NCBI GenBank assembly: GCA_020026375.1
Contig: JAHHQN010000032.1
Location: 1 to 19,064, forward strand
Source of the DNA: Alistipes sp.
GTDB lineage: Bacteria; Bacteroidota; Bacteroidia; Bacteroidales; Rikenellaceae
Length of the DNA: 19,064 nucleotides
Direction of reading: 5' to 3'
The position numbers and the translations under genes are program-made. Positions 14,855 to 19,064 of the stretch are shown here, piece after piece. The notes beneath the pieces were generated by a model. The model worked only from the letters and a program-made list of their open reading frames with translations, did no database searches and had not been told where the DNA came from. Positions within the stretch are counted from its first letter, which is position 1; each line of letters begins with the position of its first letter.

Positions 14855-15520
14855 ATGAGACGAATATTGCTTTTGCTGGCGGCCCTGACCCTTTTCTCGT
14901 CGGCCGTCGCACAATCGAAGACGAGCGAATACCATGTGCAGAAAACCTCGCTTTACGACGTGCTGCCCGTCTCGTCGAAAGACATCGTCTTCCTGGGCAA
15001 CAGCATCACCGACGGCGGCGAGTGGGCCGAACTGTTCAACAACCGTCATGTGAAGAACCGCGGCATCAGCGGCGACCGTTCGGGCTGGCTGCTCGAACGT
15101 CTGGACGCCATCATCGCCGGCCACCCCAAAAAGGTGTTCCTGATGATCGGCACCAACGACCTGGCCGCCGGCATTCCGCCCCGCGAGGTCTATGACAATG
15201 TCATGAAACTGGTGGAGCGTTTCCAGAAAGAGTCACCCTGGACCAAGCTCTACATTCAGAGCGTGCTGCCCGTCAACGGCCGCTCGTTCTCCAAATTCAA
15301 GGCCCACTACAAGATGAAGGACCAGATTGTGGAGCTGAACACGCTGCTCCGCGGATTCTGTGGCGGCAATGTCGAGGACCGTGTGGCCTACCTCGATGTC
15401 TACGCCGAACTGGTCGACAGCAACGGAGACCTTAACGCGGCATACACCAACGACGGCCTCCACCTGCTGGGGGAGGGTTACGTCATCTGGAGAGATGCCA
15501 TCAAAAACTATGTGAAATAA
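14855..15520 (+). CDS. secreted SGNH/GDSL-family hydrolase
   Basis: Serine esterase of the SGNH fold, 221 residues, probably removing an acyl or acetyl group from a lipid or carbohydrate in the periplasm or outside the cell; the substrate is not known. The signal peptide MRRILLLLAALTLFSSAVAQ ends near residue 19. Block I reads FLGNSITDGG with Ser50 as nucleophile, GNS in place of the classical GDS. Block II is the GISGD stretch, block III is IGTNDL (Asn101), and block V is NDGLHLLGEGY with Asp200 and His203, so the catalytic set is complete. It lies 15 bp after pdxJ and 4 bp before the CCA enzyme, a tight operon although neither neighbour has a known need for an exported esterase. No lipobox is seen. 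Family is firm, substrate open. Confidence 0.92.
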   Translation: MRRILLLLAALTLFSSAVAQSKTSEYHVQKTSLYDVLPVSSKDIVFLGNSITDGGEWAELFNNRHVKNRGISGDRSGWLLERLDAIIAGHPKKVFLMIGTNDLAAGIPPREVYDNVMKLVERFQKESPWTKLYIQSVLPVNGRSFSKFKAHYKMKDQIVELNTLLRGFCGGNVEDRVAYLDVYAELVDSNGDLNAAYTNDGLHLLGEGYVIWRDAIKNYVK

Positions 15521-15524
15521 CGCA

Positions 15525-16922
15525 GTGCCATTATCCAATCCCATTTTCAGACGTATCTCGCGCATAGTCGACGCACGGGGCATTCAGGCCTTTGTGGTGG
15601 GCGGCTATGTACGCGACCATTATCTTCATCGCCCCTCCACCGACATCGACGTGGTGGTCGTGGGCAGCGGTATAGAGGTGGCCGAGGCTCTGGGACGTGA
15701 ACTCCACACCCGGGTGTCGGTCTTCAAGACCTTCGGTACGGCCATGTTGCGCGCCGGAGGCATAGAGGTCGAGTTTGTGGGCGCGCGCAAGGAGTCCTAC
15801 TCCCACGATTCGCGCAAGCCCCAGGTCGAGGAAGGAACCATCGAGGACGACCAGCGTCGCCGCGACTTCACCATCAACGCCCTGGCCTGGTCGCTCAACG
15901 GCGACACCTTCGGCCAGCTGGTCGACCCCTTCTACGGCATGGAGGATTTGGAGGACTGTATCATACGCACCCCGTGTGATCCCGACATCACCTTCTCCGA
16001 CGACCCCCTGCGCATGATGCGTGCCGTGAGGTTCGCCTCCCAGCTGGGTTTCACCATCGAGGAGGAGACCTTCGATGCCATTGCGCGCAATGCCGAACGC
16101 ATAAAAATCGTGTCGAAGGAGCGCATCATCACCGAACTCAACAAGATTGTCCTCTCGCCCGTCCCCTCCATCGGCTTCGAGCTGCTGGAGATGACCGGCC
16201 TGCTGGCACTCATCTTTCCCGAGATGCACCGCCTCAAGGGGGTGGAGAAGCGCGGCAAGCATGCCCACAAGGACAATTTCGTCCACACGCTCAAGGTGCT
16301 GGACAACGTGGCGCGCAACTCCGACGATTTGTGGCTGCGCTGGGCGGCCGTCATGCACGACATCGCCAAACCGCTGACCAAGGCCTATGACCCCAAGGTG
16401 GGGTGGACGTTCCACGGCCACGAGGTGTTCGGCTCGAAGATGGTCCCCCAGATTTTCCGACAGCTCAAGCTGCCGCTCAACGAACACATGAAGTTCGTGC
16501 AGAAGATGGTCTTCCTCCACCTGCGTCCGATTATCCTCTCGGAGGATATGGTCACCGACTCGGCGGTGCGCCGTCTGCTCTTCGAGGCGGGCGACGACGT
16601 GGAGTCGCTCATGACGCTGTGTGAGGCTGACATCACCTCGGGCATCGATGCCAAGGTGAAGCGTTTTCTGGCCAACTTCCAGCTGGTGCGCCGCAAGATG
16701 AAGGATTTGGAGGAGCGCGACCGTATCCGCAACTTCCAGCCTCCCATCACGGGCGAAATCATCATGGAGACCTACGATATTCGTCCGTGCCGCATCATCG
16801 GCGACATCAAGGAGGCCATCAAGAATGCCATTCTCGACGGCGATATCCCCAACGACTACGATGCGGCCTATGCGCTGATGGAGCGTCTGGCCGCCCGCGA
16901 GGGACTCGTCAAACGGTCATAG
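15525..16922 (+). CDS. CCA tRNA nucleotidyltransferase with HD domain
   Basis: Adds or repairs the 3' CCA end of tRNAs using CTP and ATP; class II nucleotidyltransferase of the poly(A) polymerase superfamily. 465 residues. The head domain has GGYVRD (26-31), the two catalytic aspartates in DIDVVVVG (40 and 42), the RRDFTINALAW motif (112-122) and DPLRMMRAVRFASQL (160-174). A C-terminal HD phosphohydrolase domain follows, with NFVHTLKVLD (His254), MHDIAKP (His278-Asp279) and FHGHEVFG. That combination is seen in many bacterial CCA enzymes, where the HD part hydrolyses cyclic phosphates in E. coli. I start it at GTG 15525, 4 bp after the hydrolase stop; no ATG lies nearby. It closes the rightward unit before the 16964 terminator. 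Poly(A) polymerase I is the main alternative, made less likely by the HD domain. Confidence 0.94.
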   Translation: MPLSNPIFRRISRIVDARGIQAFVVGGYVRDHYLHRPSTDIDVVVVGSGIEVAEALGRELHTRVSVFKTFGTAMLRAGGIEVEFVGARKESYSHDSRKPQVEEGTIEDDQRRRDFTINALAWSLNGDTFGQLVDPFYGMEDLEDCIIRTPCDPDITFSDDPLRMMRAVRFASQLGFTIEEETFDAIARNAERIKIVSKERIITELNKIVLSPVPSIGFELLEMTGLLALIFPEMHRLKGVEKRGKHAHKDNFVHTLKVLDNVARNSDDLWLRWAAVMHDIAKPLTKAYDPKVGWTFHGHEVFGSKMVPQIFRQLKLPLNEHMKFVQKMVFLHLRPIILSEDMVTDSAVRRLLFEAGDDVESLMTLCEADITSGIDAKVKRFLANFQLVRRKMKDLEERDRIRNFQPPITGEIIMETYDIRPCRIIGDIKEAIKNAILDGDIPNDYDAAYALMERLAAREGLVKRS

Positions 16923-16963
16923 ACCGCGAGGCTGCCGTCAAAAAAAAAGAGGGCCTGTCCGAC

Positions 16964-17009
16964 AAAAAAGAGAACCGTTCCCTTTGGGGAGAACGGTTCT
17001 CTTTTTTTT
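16964..17009. terminator. bidirectional intrinsic terminator
   Basis: A 16-bp perfect stem (16964-16979 with 16992-17007), with a further CCC/GGG pairing and a two-base bulge inside, flanked by an A-tract on the left and eight T on the right. It separates the convergent CCA gene (stop 16922) and thioesterase (stop 17039). Confidence 0.9.
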
Positions 17010-17038
17010 GTGTTGTGCCGTTGAGGCTGCCTGCGGGG

Positions 17039-17434
17039 TCAGTCGGCCAGCAGACGGGCGCGCCACTCGTCGGGTACCTCGCGGCTCTGCTGTGCCTCGA
17101 AGTCGAAGACCACCATCACCGTGCGGCTCTCGGTGCGTACCTCTCCGTCGACCACAATCTGCTGGTGGAGGGTCATGCTCTTGTTGCCGACCTTCTCGCA
17201 GGTGGTGACCACGTCGATGGTGTCGTGCATGCGTATCTGTCCCACGAACGAGGTCGTGGTCGACACGTTGACCACCCTCACCCGACCCGAAAGCATACGT
17301 TCGCCCAGCAGTCGGGCGTAGTAGTCGACCTTGCCCACATCGAGAAAACTCTGCTGTGCGACATTGTTGGCGTGGTGGAAGATGTCGAAGTCGGCAAAAC
17401 GCGGTTGTATGCGTGTGGTTACGGTGCGTGCCAT
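17039..17434 (-). CDS. hotdog-fold acyl-CoA thioesterase (YbgC/4HBT-like)
   Basis: Probable thioesterase that releases a fatty or other acyl group from coenzyme A or acyl carrier protein in the cytoplasm. 131 residues, a normal single hotdog domain. The N-terminal PRFADFDIFHHANNVAQQSFLD carries the family pattern of an acidic residue (Asp15 or Asp17) before a His-rich loop and the central helix, as in YbgC and 4-hydroxybenzoyl-CoA thioesterases. Later strands include VVNVSTTTSFVGQI and ESRTVMVVFDFE. No signal peptide. It starts 3 nt after the stop of the TsaC/Sua5-like gene on the same strand, so the two are almost certainly cotranscribed. The substrate and physiological reason for that pairing are unknown. 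Fold is confident, activity inferred. Confidence 0.88.
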   Translation of the reverse strand: MARTVTTRIQPRFADFDIFHHANNVAQQSFLDVGKVDYYARLLGERMLSGRVRVVNVSTTTSFVGQIRMHDTIDVVTTCEKVGNKSMTLHQQIVVDGEVRTESRTVMVVFDFEAQQSREVPDEWRARLLAD

Positions 17435-17437
17435 GCC

Positions 17438-18016
17438 TTAGCGGATAATCTTGAACTCGCCGCTCTGGGTGAAGGCGATAATCGACGAGGCCTTGCGGGT
17501 GGGTTTGCCCTCGAAACGGGGGTTGACCACATAGTCGACGCCGTCGATGATTTCGCGTGTCACGTCGTTGAGGCCCGTGGGGGTCTCCTCACCCGAGATG
17601 TTGGCCGAGGTCGACACCACGGGGCGGCGCAGGGCGGCCAGCATCTCCTGACAGAAGGCATGGTCGGGAACCCTCACACCCAGTGTTCCCTCCTCGGGAA
17701 TGAGATTCTCGGCCACGTTCACCGCACCGGGAAGAATCAGGGTGAGGGGGGTGGTCGACATCTCCATCACCTCGTAGGCAATCGGGGGTGCCGAATTGAT
17801 GTAGCGCACCACCATGTCGGGGTTGGCACACAACACCAGCATCGACTTCTTGTTCTCGCTGCGTTTGAGGCGGTAGATTTTCTCCACGGCCTCCTTATTG
17901 GTGGCATCGCAACCTATGCCCCACACCGTGTCGGTGGGGTAGAGGATAATGCCGCCCTCTTTCATTATGCGTGCCGCCTCGCGGGCTTCGCGCTTCATTT
18001 CGCTCTCTTTCTGCAT
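17438..18016 (-). CDS. L-threonylcarbamoyladenylate synthase (TsaC/Sua5 family)
   Basis: Makes threonylcarbamoyl-AMP from threonine, bicarbonate and ATP, the first step of the t6A37 modification of ANN-decoding tRNAs; cytoplasmic. The domain is YrdC-type with no extra Sua5 C-terminal domain: 192 residues, closer to TsaC in length. Key stretches are GGIILYPTDTVWGIGCDA near the N-terminus, KRSENKKSMLVLC, TTPLTLILPG, GTLGVRVPDHAF and STSANISGEETPTG. An open frame continues further upstream without a stop, but that part reads like AT-rich non-coding DNA, so I start at the ATG at 18016 (MQKESEMKRE); ATG 17998 is the alternative. A -7-like box stands 21 nt before 18016. It is followed after 3 nt by the thioesterase. 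Firm on family. Confidence 0.93.
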   Translation of the reverse strand: MQKESEMKREAREAARIMKEGGIILYPTDTVWGIGCDATNKEAVEKIYRLKRSENKKSMLVLCANPDMVVRYINSAPPIAYEVMEMSTTPLTLILPGAVNVAENLIPEEGTLGVRVPDHAFCQEMLAALRRPVVSTSANISGEETPTGLNDVTREIIDGVDYVVNPRFEGKPTRKASSIIAFTQSGEFKIIR

Positions 18017-18037
18017 CTTTTTTGAGTATATAATGTG

Positions 18038-18045
18038 CAAATTTA
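18038..18045 (-). promoter_or_regulatory. -7 box for the tsaC-thioesterase pair
   Basis: TAAATTTG on the minus strand matches TAnnTTTG and lies 21 nt before the ATG at 18016. No exact -33 TTTG at the usual distance. Confidence 0.4.
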
Positions 18046-18120
18046 CTGTTTTTGCGGATAAACCTGCATATATGAGTGCGGATAATTTATTTTTTTTAAG
18101 GTTTTTCACATTCAATTTTA

Positions 18121-18128
18121 TACCTTTG
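18121..18128 (+). promoter_or_regulatory. -7 box for yebC
   Basis: TACCTTTG on the plus strand matches TAnnTTTG and lies 35 nt before the yebC ATG at 18164. The region upstream is T-rich (GTTTTTC near 18101) but has no exact TTTG. Together with the box at 18038-18045 it defines a compact divergent promoter region. Confidence 0.5.
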
Positions 18129-18163
18129 TAGCACTTTAGAAAAAACGATAAAAAATATATACT

Positions 18164-18898
18164 ATGGGAAGAGCATTTGAATACCGCAAAGCGCGTAAAT
18201 TGAAACGATGGGGCCACATGGCACGTGTCTTTACCAAAATCGGTAAGGAAATCGAAATCTCGGTGAAGGCCGCAGGTCCCGACCCTTCGTCGAACACCCG
18301 TCTGCGTCTGCTTATCCAGAATGCCAAGGCCGAGAACATGCCCAAGGAGAACGTCGAGCGCGCCATCAAGCGTGCTACCGAGAAGGACTCTTCGGACTAT
18401 AAGGAGGTTATCTACGAGGGATACGGTGCCCACGGTATCGCCTTCATGGTAGAGACCGCCACCGACAACACCAACCGTACGGTAGCCAACGTGCGCATGC
18501 ACTTCAACAAGTGCGGCGGCCAGCTGGGCAACAGCGGCTCGGTGGCTTTCATGTTCGAGCACAAGTGTGTCTTCAAGTTCAAGCCCGGTGCGGGTGTTGA
18601 CCCCGAGGAGCTGGAGCTGGAGATGATCGACCTGGGTGTCGAGGACTTCGACCAGGACGAGGACGCCATCGTGGTGTCGGCTGCCTACGAGAACTTCGGC
18701 GCAATCCAGAAGTGGTTGGACGACAAGGGCTTCGAGATTGTTTCGGGTGAGGCCGAGTTTGTGCCTATGGACACCAAGGAACTCGACAAGGAGGGCCGTG
18801 AGTCCATCGAGAAGCTCGTCGAGCGTCTGGAGGAGGACGAGGACGTGACCAATGTCTACCACAACATGAAGGAGGTAGACGAGGACGAGGAGGAGTAA
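18164..18898 (+). CDS. yebC: YebC/PmpR-family protein
   Basis: Member of the widely conserved YebC family. Members have been described as DNA-binding transcription regulators (PmpR) and, more recently, as ribosome-associated factors that ease translation of proline-rich stretches. The 244-residue protein starts MGRAFEYRKARKLKRWGHMA and has the conserved blocks FTKIGKEI, GPDPSSNTRLRLLIQNAKA, MPKENVERAIKRA and YEGYGAHGIAFMVE, then TDNTNRTVANVR and GGQLGNSGSVAFMF. The last residues are very acidic (VDEDEEE), a feature it shares with the small protein at 811-1122. Plain ATG, no Shine-Dalgarno, A-rich leader. It is monocistronic: its own -7 box upstream and a strong terminator 50 nt downstream. 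Family is firm; which of the roles holds here is not readable. Confidence 0.96.
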   Translation: MGRAFEYRKARKLKRWGHMARVFTKIGKEIEISVKAAGPDPSSNTRLRLLIQNAKAENMPKENVERAIKRATEKDSSDYKEVIYEGYGAHGIAFMVETATDNTNRTVANVRMHFNKCGGQLGNSGSVAFMFEHKCVFKFKPGAGVDPEELELEMIDLGVEDFDQDEDAIVVSAAYENFGAIQKWLDDKGFEIVSGEAEFVPMDTKELDKEGRESIEKLVERLEEDEDVTNVYHNMKEVDEDEEE

Positions 18899-18947
18899 GC
18901 TCCTTCGACGTTCGTCAATACAACGAAAATTTTTCTTTTTGCTAATC

Positions 18948-18990
18948 GGAAGGTGCAGCTGATGAAAGTCGGCTGCACCTTCCACTTTTT
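18948..18990 (+). terminator. intrinsic terminator of yebC
   Basis: A stem of 16 pairs (18948-18963 with 18968-18983, including two G-U) closes on a GAAA tetraloop and is followed by AC and five T. It stands 49 nt after the yebC stop. Nothing recognisable lies between it and the right edge at 19064. Confidence 0.88.
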
Positions 18991-19064
18991 ATGGTGTTCA
19001 ACCTTTCGTGGGGTGGACAGTCCCCGATGCGGTGTCTCCCTGCGGCGGCGGTTGTGTGCTGACG

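Noticed and set aside
18017..18985. N-terminal extension of the tsaC-like frame running back across yebC
   Set aside because: The open frame continues only by chance; the extension is antisense to yebC and to the AT-rich promoter DNA, and the YrdC domain begins right after the ATG at 18016.
1..19064. Defence, secretion or mobile-element island
   Set aside because: No integrase, transposase, nuclease, toxin-antitoxin or phage gene was recognised, and gene content is core metabolism and envelope biogenesis.

Overview
The window is chromosomal DNA from a member of the Bacteroidales, fairly GC-rich in its genes. An Alistipes- or Rikenellaceae-like genome is my guess from composition, but the genus is not proven. 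The signs are: a TamL-type lipoprotein version of TamA, the uppS-bamA-ompH-ompH cluster, AT-rich gene starts mostly lacking a Shine-Dalgarno sequence, and several good matches to the Bacteroidetes -7 promoter box TAnnTTTG just upstream of genes. I see no rRNA, tRNA, CRISPR array, insertion sequence, phage gene or attachment site. Almost all of the window is core housekeeping and envelope biogenesis.

Layout from left to right. (1) A leftward unit, 1-1956: dapF (diaminopimelate epimerase), then a small basic/acidic protein of unknown function, then an alpha/beta hydrolase cut by the window edge. (2) A divergent intergenic region, 1957-2096, holding a perfect 18-bp inverted repeat with an outward-facing -7-like box in each arm. 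(3) A rightward unit, 2097-7172: an NfsA-like nitroreductase, the outer-membrane assembly lipoprotein TamL, and a membrane LtaS/sulfatase-fold enzyme; it ends at a strong bidirectional terminator. (4) A leftward AraC-family regulator with an AT-rich upstream region. (5) A leftward envelope cluster, 13067 down to 8432: uppS, bamA and two Skp/OmpH-like chaperones, with nadK immediately upstream. (6) A rightward unit, 14123-16922: pdxJ, a secreted SGNH hydrolase and a CCA-adding enzyme, ending at another bidirectional terminator. (7) A leftward pair, tsaC/sua5-like then a hotdog thioesterase, 18016 down to 17039. (8) yebC, rightward, with its own promoter and terminator.

Functionally, much of the window builds the cell envelope. 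DapF supplies meso-diaminopimelate for peptidoglycan. UppS makes the undecaprenyl carrier for peptidoglycan and surface glycans. BamA and the Skp-like proteins insert and chaperone outer-membrane proteins. TamL is a second Omp85 assembly factor. The LtaS-like enzyme probably decorates an envelope lipid or glycan. NadK, PdxJ, the CCA enzyme, TsaC and YebC are general metabolism, tRNA maturation/modification and gene regulation or translation.

I did not find a convincing previously undescribed multi-gene system. The points most worth a second look are the palindromic divergent promoter of dapF and the nitroreductase, the unassigned charged-repeat protein downstream of dapF, the TamL/LtaS-like operon lacking a neighbouring TamB, a possible leaderless uppS transcript, and a hairpin in the nadK-pdxJ divergent region.
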